Shown: one piece after another, positions 62,001 through 63,518 of the stretch
Numbering within the stretch: position 1 is the first letter of the stretch
Layout of the letters: every line of letters starts with the position of its first letter
From: Branchipolynoe longqiensis
Taxonomy: Eukaryota; Annelida; Polychaeta; Phyllodocida; Polynoidae
Assembly: GCA_030323885.1 (NCBI GenBank)
Contig: CM059189.1
Span: 42,933,428-42,997,427 of the forward strand
DNA length: 64,000 nt
Reading direction: 5' to 3'
Position numbers and translations under genes: made by a program
The notes under the pieces: model-generated
Database searches by the model: none
What the model was told of the DNA's origin: nothing
What the model saw: the letters and a program-made list of their open reading frames with translations, nothing else

Positions 62001-63518
62001 TGACCCCATTGCAGCGAAACTTGACAAGCTTCAAGACGGACAGCGTCAACGTGCTGCTGCTGCCCGTGCACTCAGGCGCGAACGGGCTGAACCTGGTGGA
62101 GGCCACACACGTGCTGCTAGTCGAACCCATCCTGAACCACAGCCAGGAGCTGCAGGCCATCGGACGGGTGCACCGCATCGGGCAGACCAGGTGCGCGCAC
62201 TTTATACCCCGGTCACACTCATACGACGCCTGTCACCGCTTGCGATCACATGCGACTACCAAAGAATTTTGTGAGCGGCCAAAAGCAAATATATTGTATG
62301 ACCGATCGCTGACTTCTCCAGGAGCTGCGACGACTGGTTGGCGATCGGTTGGCAATCAGTTGGCGATTGGTCGGGGACTGATTTGTGACTGATCAGTTGT
62401 GCAACCGAGAAGCCAACTTCTCTAAGACCAGAGAAGACTGGTTGGCGATTGGCTGGCAATCTGTTAGCCATAAGTCAGTGAACCACAGCCAGGAGCTGTC
62501 AAATGGCTGTGGCCCTGATTTGTGACTGGTTGGTGACTGATCGGCATTCGATTGCAGATCAGTCATATGACCGAGAAGCCGACTTCTCTAAAACCAGGGA
62601 ATACTGGTTGGCAATCGGTCATGTGCCGATCAGTTGCCTGACTGATCTACGACTTCTCTAATACCAGGGAAGTCTGGTCATTGATCAGTCGGCAACCAGC
62701 TGGTGATCAGTAGGCGATGTTCCCCAACTGGTCACAGACCGGTCGGTGATCAGAATGTGCCCCATTCAGAATTTCAGTGCACACATTAAAATCAATTGTT
62801 CATATTTTCAATTCAAATGTCTTCAAAGCTAGCCCTTGAAAAAAATAGTTATTTCAACCTAAAGTAAATTGAATTCTAATGATCAGTCTAATATAATAAT
62901 CTAAGAAATATGGTAGAAGCTCAAAACCATCAGATTATGCGACTTTAAAATAGACCAATGGGAGAGAATAAATAAATAATTAAGCATGCATAATTAAGTA
63001 ATTAGCTACGACACATCAGGCACAGCTAATACTTCGTTTGCTTTTTTTTCAGGCCCACCTTTGTGCACAGGTTCCTCGTGCGGGGTACTATAGAGGAGCG
63101 GATGCACCACCTTCTCGCGGTGTGTGCCTCTGCCACTGCCTCCTCTAACAATGCTGACGATACACCTTTCACTGTCGGAGACCTGAAGGCTCTGTATTTG
63201 GAGAGTCAGCTTGACAATCCGCATATAGATAGTGACGCAGGGCCTGAGGACACAATATCAAGATCTGAGGGCGTTACACCTCAGGATGTGGAGCCTGAGG
63301 TCGTTGCGGCTAGATCTGAGGATATTACACCTCAGCATGTGGAGCCTGAGGTCACTAGGGGTGGATCTGAGGATATTACACCACAGGATGTGCGGCCTGA
63401 GGGCATTACGGCTGGATCTGAGGACATTGCCTCTGAGGATATGGAACCTGAGGGCACTATGACTGGATCAGATGGTATTGCCCCTCAGGATGTGGGGCCT
63501 AAAAGAACTGCACGTTAG
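12440..63518 (+). CDS. SHPRH: SHPRH: SNF2-PHD-RING E3 ubiquitin ligase, whole gene (28 coding exons)
   Basis: SHPRH is a Rad5-type nuclear protein that joins a SNF2 DNA-translocase to a RING ubiquitin ligase. In known species it extends ubiquitin chains on PCNA during DNA-damage tolerance. Twenty-eight exons join with consistent phase to 5319 nt (1772 residues). Approximate protein map: N-terminal region 1-300, SNF2 motif I DEMGLGKT near 360, acidic/basic insert 397-650, PHD finger about 652-702, motif Ia [16 protein letters not shown] near 813, TGTPIQ near 842, helical SHPRH-specific region about 990-1410, RING about 1427-1480, helicase-C motifs IV-VI 1515-1617, repeat tail 1690-1772. Each exon corresponds in order to the known vertebrate protein. 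The linker-histone domain found between motif I and the PHD finger in vertebrates is not seen. The introns hold about 46 kb, mostly repeats. Exon borders rest on visual splice-site reading. Confidence 0.95.
13330..13530 (+). CDS. SHPRH: SHPRH exon 2 (start of SNF2 ATPase)
   Basis: Acceptor AAATTAG|AA and donor CCAG|GTCAGC. It encodes [20 protein letters not shown], the Q-motif-like entry to the SNF2 domain, ending in RTAKP. Confidence 0.93.
13607..13945 (+). mobile_element. SINE (family S1) with foldback ends
   Basis: Its body reads GATACTTTTCGCTTCCTAGC, CAGGATAATGTGACTGAGTG, GGGGCAGCACTATAAAG and GATATGACCTTAGATGTTGC. The tail (GACCGACCGACCAACCAACC) has an inverted partner at its left end (GGTTGGTTGGTTGTTTTACG), so both ends are tail-like. 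The tRNA head is missing. Confidence 0.8.
14034..14115 (+). CDS. SHPRH: SHPRH exon 3
   Basis: A pyrimidine-rich tract and ACAG precede the start; the donor is GGCTA|GTAAGT, phase 2. It encodes ELHCLYEEV and VLYYNKYAG, matching the conserved segment just before the nucleotide-binding loop. Confidence 0.9.
14116..14759. other. Intron sequence, nothing recognised
   Basis: It contains a purine-rich stretch (GAAAGAAAGAGAG at about 14632-14675) and no coding trace. Confidence 0.4.
14760..16287 (+). pseudogene. I-clade-like LINE, 5'-truncated, with RNase H domain
   Basis: The coding trace begins in the RT thumb ([19 protein letters not shown], near 14840), meets a TGA at about 15126, and continues as a 302-residue frame (15132-16040). 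The RNase H motifs are all present: [24 protein letters not shown] and [14 protein letters not shown]-like C-terminal motif follows ([17 protein letters not shown]). The 3' UTR ends CGCCGTGAATATGGCC, GCCGACACGGCGTAAAGC and (CAAT)n. The element lies in the SHPRH intron between exons 3 and 4, in sense orientation. Confidence 0.88.
16288..17355. other. Intron sequence, nothing recognised
   Basis: No domain, repeat partner or RNA gene could be supported in this stretch. Confidence 0.4.
17356..18057. mobile_element. TTAA-ended MITE (family T) carrying a SINE
   Basis: It begins TTAAAGCTGCATCGTTTGAT and ends AATGTGCAACTTTAA, with inverted tips. The interior motifs CACTAAGTCAAT and TAATTTGGCATGTTT recur in other copies (18166, 19195, 59877). 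A family S1 SINE interrupts it at about 17459-17790. Confidence 0.75.
17459..17790 (+). mobile_element. SINE family S1, full tRNA head
   Basis: The tRNA-like head GGTGGCCGAATCGGTAGAGC and TTGGGTTCCCAGTCGAGTC leads into the shared S1 body and a CAACAACATACAAACAAA tail. It lies inside the family T element. Confidence 0.85.
18166..18518. mobile_element. TTAA-ended MITE (family T), second copy
   Basis: It starts TTAAAGTTGCATAGTCCGA and ends AACCATCGGAATATGCAACT. It is about 350 bp, with no ORF. Confidence 0.8.
18690..18795 (-). mobile_element. SINE S1 head fragment
   Basis: The reverse strand shows a tRNA-like head with GGCCGAATGAGTTGAGCG and GGTTCGAACCCTGG-type boxes. The body is missing, and it is flanked by inverted sequence (CCTGATTTTTATTTC against GATTAAAAAAATTAA). 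Confidence 0.55.
18961..19129 (+). CDS. SHPRH: SHPRH exon 4 (ATP-binding motif I)
   Basis: Acceptor CGCCCTCAG|T and donor GATCAG|GTGAGT, phase 0. It encodes [20 protein letters not shown], the Walker A loop of the SNF2 ATPase, intact. Confidence 0.96.
19195..19522. mobile_element. TTAA-ended MITE (family T), third copy
   Basis: The left tip is TTAAATGCATAGTCCGATGG and the right tip CGGACTATGCAGCTTCGA. Inside are TAACTTTTGAGATATT and AACATGCCAAATTAATTTT. Confidence 0.75.
19890..19940 (+). mobile_element. SINE S1 tail fragment
   Basis: Only ATATGACCTTAGATGTTGCC and the AAAACTCCAACAACCAACC tail remain. Confidence 0.6.
20178..21101 (+). CDS. SHPRH: SHPRH exon 5 (disordered insert and PHD finger)
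   Basis: The largest exon, 308 codons, phase 0 at both ends. The first about 250 residues are low-complexity: [13 protein letters not shown], then basic clusters [16 protein letters not shown] and [12 protein letters not shown] that look like nuclear-localisation signals. A PHD finger follows with C4HC3 spacing: [24 protein letters not shown] fingers of this family read histone H3 tails. No linker-histone fold is recognisable. Donor GTAACT|GTGAGT. Confidence 0.93.
21388..21500. repeat. CT-rich microsatellite
   Basis: Imperfect (CT)n with interruptions, ending (TA)n. Confidence 0.9.
21735..21958. repeat. CT-rich low-complexity tract
   Basis: TCTCCC and CTCT runs over about 220 bp, ending TCTCACACTCTC repeats. 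The open frames over it are products of the repeat. Confidence 0.9.
22023..22130 (+). CDS. SHPRH: SHPRH exon 6 (SNF2 motif Ia)
   Basis: Acceptor TTTCTCCCAG and donor GTCCTT|GTAAGT, 36 codons in phase 0. It encodes [18 protein letters not shown], motif Ia of the SNF2 ATPase. Confidence 0.95.
22197..22780. repeat. Foldback element with GCAGAGCTGC arms
   Basis: The left arm (22200-22300) carries TATTCGCAGAGCTGC and the right arm (22671-22780) carries its complement GCAGCTCTGCGAATA. Each arm also repeats variants of CTCTGTGAAT. Confidence 0.65.
22785..22835. repeat. (CA)n/(AGACAC)n microsatellite
   Basis: CACACACAGACACACACATAG and (GA)n runs. Confidence 0.9.
22905..23137. mobile_element. TTAA-type MITE (family T), partial
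   Basis: Shares GAAAACATGCGAAATTAATT, AGTATCTAAGTCCGATAT and the right tip TCGGATTGTGCGGCTTTAA. Confidence 0.65.
23222..23556 (+). mobile_element. SINE family S1, full-length
   Basis: The head GGTGGCTGAATCGGTACAGC with TGGAGTTCAATTCCTGG is followed by the complete S1 body and tail AAAACTCCAACAATCAACC. The short open frames on both strands here come from the SINE. Confidence 0.85.
23560..23612. repeat. (CA)n microsatellite
   Basis: ACACGCGCACACACATGCAC and similar runs. Confidence 0.9.
23807..24516 (+). mobile_element. MITE family M, second copy, ending next to exon 7
   Basis: It begins AGACGAGATCACGGTTCCG and ends GGAACGGTGATGTAGTCT; the interior matches 7585-8315 (reverse) and 60973-61718. 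Its right end is 27 bp before the SHPRH exon 7 acceptor. Confidence 0.88.
24544..24670 (+). CDS. SHPRH: SHPRH exon 7 (SNF2 core)
   Basis: Acceptor TGTCTCCCACCCAG and donor AGCAACA|GTGAGC, phase 1. It encodes [20 protein letters not shown], a well-conserved SNF2 segment. Confidence 0.95.
24770..25024. mobile_element. 255-bp MITE with GAGACTGTCTCAAAAGGTGC termini
   Basis: The left tip GAGACTGTCTCAAAAGGTGC is inverted at the right as GCACCTTTTGAGACAGGCTC; AAAT on both sides may be the target duplication. A half copy lies at 28829-28945. Confidence 0.85.
25257..26252. mobile_element. Foldback element enclosing a 205-bp tandem array
   Basis: The left arm at about 25361-25440 (AGAGAGCGTGTATATAAACA, GATGAGAGGGACAACTCCC) is inverted at 26185-26245 (GGGAGTTGTCCCTCTCATC, TGTTTATATACACGCTCTCT). 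Between the arms lie about three units of 205 bp with starts near 25501, 25709 and 25911. No coding frame is seen. The design is like Foldback elements or non-autonomous Helitron-type elements; the class is unproven. Confidence 0.8.
26267..26346 (+). CDS. SHPRH: SHPRH exon 8
   Basis: Acceptor TTTATTTATAG and donor TGGAGG|GTAAGT. It encodes [18 protein letters not shown], matching the conserved segment before DEAQ. Confidence 0.95.
26655..26740 (-). mobile_element. SINE S1 head fragment
   Basis: On the minus strand ATGGGATTGCCAAATGAGTT and TGGGGTTCAAACCTG give a tRNA-like head without the body. Confidence 0.5.
27004..27314. mobile_element. MITE with CAGGGATGAAAG termini (family G), copy 1
   Basis: It starts CAGGGATGAAAGATCTCCGC and ends CCCACTTTCATCCCTG. 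Inside, CAGCACTATCAGCGTATAC units repeat three to four times. Copies occur at 57086-57350 and 59253-59617. Confidence 0.88.
27490..27534 (+). CDS. SHPRH: SHPRH exon 9 (DEAQ box)
   Basis: A 15-codon exon, [15 protein letters not shown], the Walker B motif. Acceptor TTTGATAG and donor AAAG|GTAAGC. Confidence 0.94.
27560..27735. repeat. Short tandem repeat, about 40-bp unit
   Basis: CTGAAGTA(T/C)CATTTAAAATAT and TTCCTAATA recur about four times. Confidence 0.75.
27989..28067 (+). CDS. SHPRH: SHPRH exon 10 (motif III)
   Basis: Acceptor CTTCCTGTAG and donor GATG|GTCAGT, phase 1. It encodes [22 protein letters not shown]2 motif III. Confidence 0.95.
28095..28390 (+). mobile_element. SINE of a type common in molluscs
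   Basis: A tRNA-like head (GTAGCTCAGTCGATAGAGTG, TCATTTGATCGATCC) precedes a body with CCACAACTGGTGCATCAAAG, AAGTGCATATAAAAGACCCC and AGAGTAGCCTATGTGGC. From memory this body is very common in gastropod and bivalve genomes; this was not checked by search. Confidence 0.75.
28593..28756 (+). CDS. SHPRH: SHPRH exon 11
   Basis: Acceptor TTTTGTTGCAG and donor GATCAG|GTCAGT. It encodes [20 protein letters not shown] and [11 protein letters not shown], the conserved end of the SNF2-N domain. Confidence 0.95.
28829..28945. mobile_element. Half copy of the GAGACTGTCTC MITE
   Basis: GAGACTGTCTCAAAAGGTG is followed by sequence matching the inverse of 24900-24990 (ACACAAAGCAGCACAGAAAC). The other end is lost. 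Confidence 0.65.
28963..29242 (+). mobile_element. SINE family S1, 5'-truncated
   Basis: It begins in the B-box region (GGGAGTTCGATTACCAGACG) and has the complete S1 body and a CTCCAACAACCAAC tail. Confidence 0.8.
29402..29509 (+). CDS. SHPRH: SHPRH exon 12
   Basis: Acceptor TTCTGTTGACAG and donor CTTAAT|GTAAGT, phase 0. It encodes [18 protein letters not shown]. The last 10 residues are poorly conserved. Confidence 0.9.
29640..29780 (+). mobile_element. Partial S1-like SINE with a different tail
   Basis: The S1 body (GATACTTGTCATTACTTAGC) joins GAGCAGTGGAATGAGGAAGA and CCAATTGTTCGTG, the tail type of the S2-like copy at 31470-31715. Confidence 0.6.
29858..29923 (+). CDS. SHPRH: SHPRH exon 13
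   Basis: A 22-codon exon found by homology: [20 protein letters not shown] matches the conserved segment before the LRQACCHPQ block. Acceptor CTTTCTATCCACTTTAAG, donor CATGCG|GTAAGT, phase 0 at both ends. An alternative upstream AG at 29828-29829 would break frame. Confidence 0.8.
30160..30478 (-). mobile_element. SINE family S2
   Basis: The minus strand reads GTGGCAGAGTGGTTAGAGTG, the long-arm tRNA head, ATCTGAAGGTCGGTGGTTCG and the S2 body to a tail with GTCTATTCAGACTTATCCAT. Confidence 0.8.
30480..31005. other. Intron sequence, nothing recognised
   Basis: No coding trace or repeat partner found. Confidence 0.4.
31012..31360 (+). mobile_element. SINE family S1
   Basis: Head GACCAGATGGTATTGCCAAA, box GGTTCGAATCCTGGTCGAG, complete body, tail AAAACTCCAACAACCAACC. 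Confidence 0.85.
31470..31705 (+). mobile_element. Chimeric SINE: S1 head, other tail
   Basis: The S1 tRNA head (GGGATGGCCGAATGAGTTAG) and first body half join AGCAGTGGAATGAGGAAGAC and a C-rich/A-rich tail also seen at the end of the S2 copy at 1945-2256. Confidence 0.75.
31744..31826 (+). CDS. SHPRH: SHPRH exon 14
   Basis: Acceptor GTACACAACAG and donor AAGTC|GTGAGT, phase 2. It encodes [20 protein letters not shown], the hallmark IRQACCHPQ block of this family. Confidence 0.95.
32265..32443. mobile_element. Pogo/Tc1-like MITE, CAGTAAAACCTCTCTAA ends, TA target
   Basis: The 179-bp element is flanked by TA on both sides. Left tip CAGTAAAACCTCTCTAACCG, right tip GTCGGTTTAGAGAGGTTTTA then CTG. 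Other copies lie at 33611-33803 and 41010-41188. Confidence 0.85.
32690..32815. repeat. (TATG)n/(TA)n low-complexity tract
   Basis: TATGTATGTATG and TATATATATTTATATA runs. Confidence 0.9.
32826..32873. repeat. Poly-C tract, about 48 bp
   Basis: Nearly pure C with a single A, 150 bp upstream of an exon. Tract length is probably unreliable in assembly. Confidence 0.9.
33026..33152 (+). CDS. SHPRH: SHPRH exon 15 (start of SHPRH-specific helical region)
   Basis: Acceptor CCCGGGTGCAG and donor CAGCAG|GTTCGC. With the split codon it reads [20 protein letters not shown] and [20 protein letters not shown], strongly conserved. Confidence 0.95.
33611..33803. mobile_element. Pogo-like MITE, second copy, worn ends
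   Basis: It starts with a worn GAAACCTCTCTAAATTGACC end and finishes GGTCGGTTACAGAGGTTTTAC. Confidence 0.75.
33847..34023 (+). CDS. SHPRH: SHPRH exon 16
   Basis: Acceptor TTAATGTCAG, donor GACGAG|GTGAGT, 59 codons in phase 0. It encodes [17 protein letters not shown] and [12 protein letters not shown], a TPR-like helical segment. It is notably GC-rich. Confidence 0.94.
34752..36076 (+). pseudogene. DIRS gag-like region
   Basis: The longest piece (35294-35839) encodes a charged protein with [20 protein letters not shown]. Before it lies an acidic [13 protein letters not shown] stretch and basic [15 protein letters not shown] runs, in shifted frames. After it (35849-36076) is a Gly/Arg/Phe-rich tail ([19 protein letters not shown]), typical of nucleic-acid binding. 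Frames are broken between pieces. Confidence 0.65.
36150..37704 (+). pseudogene. DIRS reverse transcriptase and RNase H
   Basis: RT traces: [16 protein letters not shown] (36490-36540), [13 protein letters not shown] (position of the YxDD box, here YIDN) and [14 protein letters not shown]. RNase H of the DIRS/Ty3 kind follows at 37177-37560: [34 protein letters not shown] and [10 protein letters not shown]. Stops occur at 36420, 36555 and 36925. The altered YIDN in place of YIDD also argues that it is dead. Confidence 0.8.
37796..38133 (+). mobile_element. SINE family S1 inside the DIRS element, 11-bp target duplication
   Basis: Head GATGGCCGAATGAGTTAGAG, box GGTTCGAACCCTGGTCGAG, full S1 body, tail AACAACAACAAACAA. 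ACCAGCATGGG stands on both sides (37785-37795 and 38134-38144). Removing the SINE and one copy restores the reading LLIVPAWETT. Confidence 0.93.
38134..39254 (+). pseudogene. DIRS tyrosine recombinase
   Basis: The N-terminal SAM-like part holds [19 protein letters not shown] and the catalytic part [12 protein letters not shown], then [15 protein letters not shown] and [19 protein letters not shown], giving the R...HxxR...H/W...Y signature. Stops near 38552 and 38733 and a frame shift near 39050 break it. Confidence 0.82.
39405..39725. mobile_element. MITE with 65-bp near-perfect inverted ends
   Basis: GAATCTTACCTGGGTACAGA to CGGATAGTC (39409-39463) is mirrored at 39656-39716 (GACTATCCGAGGC to CCCAGGTAAGATTC) with about three mismatches. 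The core contains CCCACCCTACC repeats. It lies about 10 bp beyond the DIRS right end. Confidence 0.85.
39735..39780. repeat. (AT)n microsatellite
   Basis: Pure TA run of about 40 bp. Confidence 0.95.
39800..40205. repeat. Tandem array of a family T MITE end, four units
   Basis: AGAAGCTCGAAATCATCGGA, GCAACTTTTAA and TGATTTAAACAACA-type blocks recur with CATCGG at 39814, 39925, 40045 and 40182. The array ends about 40 bp before exon 17. Confidence 0.8.
40243..40487 (+). CDS. SHPRH: SHPRH exon 17
   Basis: Acceptor TCGCCCGTCTCCAG, donor GCCATCAG|GTTAGA, phase 2. It encodes [20 protein letters not shown] and [20 protein letters not shown], matching the long helical SHPRH segment. The end of the exon and its donor are repeated downstream. 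Confidence 0.94.
40428..40766 (+). repeat. 113-bp tandem triplication of an exon end plus splice donor
   Basis: The units share GAGCTGCT, ACAACAGGAAC, GCCATCAGGTTA and CTTCTATTGGTGTCC, with potential donors at 40488, 40601 and 40714. The period of 113 is not a multiple of three. Confidence 0.93.
40909..41011. repeat. (CA)n microsatellite, about 100 bp
   Basis: Almost pure CA with a short interruption at 40928-40940. It directly joins a pogo-like MITE end. Confidence 0.95.
41010..41188. mobile_element. Pogo-like MITE, third copy
   Basis: The right tip TTTAGAGAGGTTTTACTG is intact; the left tip merges into the (CA)n run. Interior CACTCCTGTATAATGATTGC matches the other copies loosely. Confidence 0.8.
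41300..41670. repeat. 89-bp tandem repeat, about 4.5 units
   Basis: GGTATGGTGTTACAAACAAA recurs at about 41303, 41391, 41480, 41569 and 41652. Each unit contains CAATAGATTATTGT, itself palindromic. Confidence 0.9.
41690..41790 (-). mobile_element. tRNA-like SINE head
   Basis: Reverse strand: TAGTGGTTAGGATGCTC and GTGGGTTCGAGTCCCAC, an A box and B box. The same type appears at 56027-56100 and 56343-56415. Confidence 0.6.
41877..42128 (+). mobile_element. SINE family S2, 5'-truncated
   Basis: Begins GGTCGGTGGTTCGATCCCCC, then TCATCAAAGGCCATTTGCTC, TGGGTCGGTAAAAGTGTAGG and the AGTCTATTCAGACTTATCC tail. Confidence 0.8.
42192..42365 (+). CDS. SHPRH: SHPRH exon 18
   Basis: Acceptor GTTTCTCTAG, donor AAAAC|GTAACT, phase 2. 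It encodes [18 protein letters not shown] and [13 protein letters not shown]. Confidence 0.93.
42397..42960 (+). mobile_element. SINE with central unit amplified four times (110 bp)
   Basis: TAATGGGTAGGGC starts units at 42397, 42507, 42617 and 42727, each with CGGCCGAGTTAAATCAAAGA and ACTTGTCGTTCAGTTGCCTG. An S1-type body follows (CAGGATAATGTCAGTTGAGT). The SINE tail resumes at about 43605-43690 after an insertion. Confidence 0.88.
42961..43604. mobile_element. Insertion splitting the amplified SINE
   Basis: The segment ends CGTGAATATGGCGC, TGCTGACACGG and ACCAATCAATCAG, the 3' tail type of the I-like LINE. ACATAA occurs near both borders and may be the target duplication. Its interior is unassigned. 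Confidence 0.55.
43939..44007 (+). CDS. SHPRH: SHPRH exon 19
   Basis: Acceptor TCCCTTTCATAG, donor GATAA|GTAAGT, phase 2. It encodes [20 protein letters not shown]; the CPFC pair is a conserved, possibly metal-binding, feature of the family. Confidence 0.93.
44131..44878 (+). pseudogene. I-like LINE, short copy with 11-bp target duplication
   Basis: The sequence is nearly the same as 15534-16283 (RNase H end, C-terminal [12 protein letters not shown] and 3' UTR). A four-base loss near 44236 breaks the frame. It is flanked by CCTGATATGAC at 44120-44130 and 44879-44889, inside a SINE S1 tail. Confidence 0.93.
44930..45130. mobile_element. MITE-like sequence
   Basis: TTGTTATAACGCAATTATTG and GCGTTATATCCGAATTCGTG suggest degenerate inverted ends like those of 47577-47758. 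Confidence 0.45.
45350..45652 (+). mobile_element. SINE family S1
   Basis: Head GGGATGGCCGATTGAGTTGA, box GGTTCGAACCCTGGTC, the S1 body with a short internal loss, tail ACTCCAACAACCAACCAACC. Just upstream is the LINE-tail motif ending AATCAATCAATC. Confidence 0.85.
45735..46356. mobile_element. CpG-dense element built from ACGCG words
   Basis: GACGCG, AACGCG and GGCGCG variants appear dozens of times on both strands over about 600 bp. The right end AAACGTTGTAGTGTGACAGG then GCCTTT looks like a MITE terminus. The left end joins a C/A-rich stretch (45675-45740). Open frames here are side effects of the words. Confidence 0.7.
46470..46815 (+). mobile_element. SINE family S1, next to exon 20
   Basis: Head GTTGGCCGAATCGGGAGAGC, box GAGTTCGGTTCCCAGTTGG, complete body, tail AAATAACAACAAACAAACAA. 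The tail ends within about 10 bp of the exon 20 acceptor. Confidence 0.88.
46821..46957 (+). CDS. SHPRH: SHPRH exon 20
   Basis: Acceptor CGTCTTACCAG, donor GGAGGCG|GTAAGT, phase 1. It encodes [20 protein letters not shown]. Confidence 0.9.
47110..48275. mobile_element. Foldback element with arms of about 220 bp
   Basis: 47130-47345 and 48085-48275 are inverted copies (TTCCATACAGA, CCATGCACCATGGA, CACCTGTGGTGGAACTG). The inner ends carry (ACTC)n at 47340-47410 and (GAGT)n at 48045-48090. A smaller MITE sits between the arms. Confidence 0.8.
47577..47758. mobile_element. Small MITE, CAGTGAAACTCCAG ends
   Basis: ACAGTGAAACTCCAGTTTTA at the left is mirrored by TTATAATGTTGTTTCACTG at the right. 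It lies inside the foldback element. Confidence 0.7.
48365..48453 (+). CDS. SHPRH: SHPRH exon 21
   Basis: Acceptor TATGTACCACAG, donor TTTAAG|GTAATA. It encodes [19 protein letters not shown]. Confidence 0.9.
48492..48600. mobile_element. TTAA-type MITE (family T) end
   Basis: TTAAAGTTGCATGGTCCGAT then TATATATCCAACTTAGATAC, matching the left part of other copies. Confidence 0.65.
48750..49620 (-). pseudogene. Tyrosine-recombinase remnant (DIRS/Ngaro or Crypton type)
   Basis: The minus strand has a 197-residue open piece (48903-49496) with [30 protein letters not shown] and [14 protein letters not shown], typical of the catalytic core up to the first Arg. The upstream piece ([19 protein letters not shown]) continues in frame except for a TAG near 49507. 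The HxxR and Tyr end is not seen. It is GC-rich compared with its surroundings. Confidence 0.7.
49637..50096. mobile_element. TTAA-type MITE (family T), long copy
   Basis: Left tip TTAAAATTGCATACTTTGAT; right tip GCCATCGGACCATGCAACTT then TAA. Confidence 0.7.
50205..50632. repeat. Degenerate minisatellite, ATGCCCTTTCTGTTAAT units
   Basis: About 20 imperfect units of 17-20 bp directly before the exon 22 acceptor region. Confidence 0.9.
50649..50792 (+). CDS. SHPRH: SHPRH exon 22
   Basis: Acceptor GTTTGGTCAG, donor GCAGAG|GTACTT, 48 codons. It encodes [20 protein letters not shown]. Confidence 0.94.
50820..50880. repeat. (TA)n low-complexity
   Basis: TATATATATAGATATATA runs. Confidence 0.9.
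51465..51770 (-). mobile_element. SINE family S2
   Basis: Minus strand: GTGGCGGAGTGCTTAGAGTG head and the complete S2 body, close to the 30160-30478 copy. Confidence 0.82.
52092..52196 (+). CDS. SHPRH: SHPRH exon 23
   Basis: Acceptor TTTGCCTGAG, donor GCCAAG|GTGAGG, 35 codons. It encodes [17 protein letters not shown]. Confidence 0.92.
52378..52700 (+). mobile_element. SINE S1-related, degraded head
   Basis: The body reads ATTATCACTACCTAGCCTGG and GGGGCAGCACTATAAAAG with tail ATAACACCCCAACAAAG; a G-rich run replaces the B box. Confidence 0.7.
52949..53020 (+). CDS. SHPRH: SHPRH exon 24 (RING, first half)
   Basis: Acceptor CGCATTCCAG, donor AAAAAG|GTAATT, 24 codons. It encodes [15 protein letters not shown], the first CxxC pair of the RING finger. 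Confidence 0.95.
53062..53335. repeat. Interspersed repeat with CTTGAA words
   Basis: GGGTCCGTACGGGGCCTGG at the left and many variants of CCTTGAAAAG or GTCTTGAA follow; a non-coding repeat without clear ends. Confidence 0.55.
53338..54330 (+). pseudogene. LINE 3' end (RT thumb and C-terminus)
   Basis: A 218-residue open piece has [45 protein letters not shown] and [13 protein letters not shown], the C-terminal part of a jockey-superfamily RT. The 3' UTR continues with C-rich sequence to GCCGGAAGACCAGTGCC and a (CAA)n-like tail. It is truncated at the 5' end, so not functional. Confidence 0.85.
54515..54700 (+). CDS. SHPRH: SHPRH exon 25 (RING, second half)
   Basis: Acceptor CGATGCTGCAG, donor ATCAAG|GTCAGC, 62 codons. 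It encodes [15 protein letters not shown] and [17 protein letters not shown], completing a C3HC4 RING with all eight ligands. This domain recruits the E2 in the family. Confidence 0.96.
54705..55780. other. Intron sequence, nothing recognised
   Basis: No coding trace. Short terms such as TTAGCTTTAACCCGTGCTGG with TACGAGTTAAAGC near 54950 form a small hairpin. Confidence 0.4.
55991..56183 (-). mobile_element. tRNA-like SINE, first twin
   Basis: Minus strand TGGTGTAATGGTTAGCACAC and GTGGGTTCGAGTCCCGCTC; nearly the same as 56305-56495. Confidence 0.8.
56305..56495 (-). mobile_element. tRNA-like SINE, second twin
   Basis: It matches 55991-56183 over about 190 bp with only a few differences and has the same orientation. 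Confidence 0.8.
57086..57350. mobile_element. MITE family G, copy 2, CAAAAT target duplication
   Basis: CAGGGATGAAAGATCTCCGC to CCACTTTCATCCCTG, flanked by CAAAAT (57080-57085 and 57351-57356). Confidence 0.9.
57360..58385. other. Intron sequence, nothing recognised
   Basis: Variants of AGTAGAGTG and TCTAGAGTAGG occur near 57810-57880, but no gene or element was supported. Confidence 0.4.
58391..58443. repeat. (CATGT)n microsatellite
   Basis: Ten or so perfect pentamers. Confidence 0.97.
58588..58767 (+). CDS. SHPRH: SHPRH exon 26 (helicase-C motif IV)
   Basis: Acceptor CACACTTACAG, donor TTCCAG|GTAGGA, 60 codons. It encodes [17 protein letters not shown] and [19 protein letters not shown], the start of helicase-C. 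Confidence 0.96.
58787..59238 (-). mobile_element. MITE family P, reverse copy, 20 bp after exon 26
   Basis: GGGCGTAATCGATTAATCAC to TGTTAATCAATTACGGCC, the inverse of 8791-9251. It starts about 20 bp beyond the exon 26 donor. Confidence 0.88.
59253..59617. mobile_element. MITE family G, copy 3
   Basis: CAGGGATGAAAGATCTCCGC at the left; the right end CCACTTTCATCCCTTA has lost the last base match. CAGCACTATCAGTGTAT units repeat four times inside. Confidence 0.85.
59877..60233. mobile_element. TTAA-type MITE (family T)
   Basis: GAGTTGCATAGTCCGATGG at the left and CATCGGACTATGCAGCTTTA at the right, about 355 bp. Confidence 0.8.
60240..60970. other. Intron sequence, nothing recognised
   Basis: AT-rich, with no coding trace beyond chance frames. 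Confidence 0.4.
60973..61718 (+). mobile_element. MITE family M, third copy
   Basis: AGACGAGATCACCATTCCG to GGAATGGTGATCTAGTCT; the same orientation as 23807-24516. Confidence 0.88.
61808..61905 (+). mobile_element. SINE S2 tail fragment
   Basis: GACTGTCTAATGGTGAAAAC and AGTCTATTCAGACTTATCC with an A-rich end. Confidence 0.65.
62015..62190 (+). CDS. SHPRH: SHPRH exon 27 (helicase-C motifs V and VI)
   Basis: Acceptor ACCCCATTGCAG, donor ACCAG|GTGCGC, phase 2. It encodes [17 protein letters not shown] and [15 protein letters not shown], the arginine-finger motif. Confidence 0.97.
62203..62765. mobile_element. Element with GATCGGTTGGCGA words
   Basis: TTGGCGATCGGTTGGCAATC and GTGACTGATCAG variants repeat on both strands. 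The left end CCCCGGTCACACTCAT resembles the inverse of the right end (GATCAGAATGTGCCCCATT). Confidence 0.65.
62850..62950. mobile_element. TTAA-type MITE (family T) end
   Basis: AAACCATCAGATTATGCGAC then TTTAAA, the right tip only. Confidence 0.6.
63053..63518 (+). CDS. SHPRH: SHPRH exon 28 (C-terminus with 17-residue repeats)
   Basis: Acceptor CTTTTTTTTCAG. It encodes [20 protein letters not shown] and [12 protein letters not shown], the normal end of SHPRH, and then about five repeats of the type [14 protein letters not shown]. The stop TAG at 63516-63518 follows KRTAR. In vertebrates the protein ends soon after the FTVxDL block, so the repeats are an added tail of about 80 residues, acidic and probably disordered. 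Confidence 0.9.
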
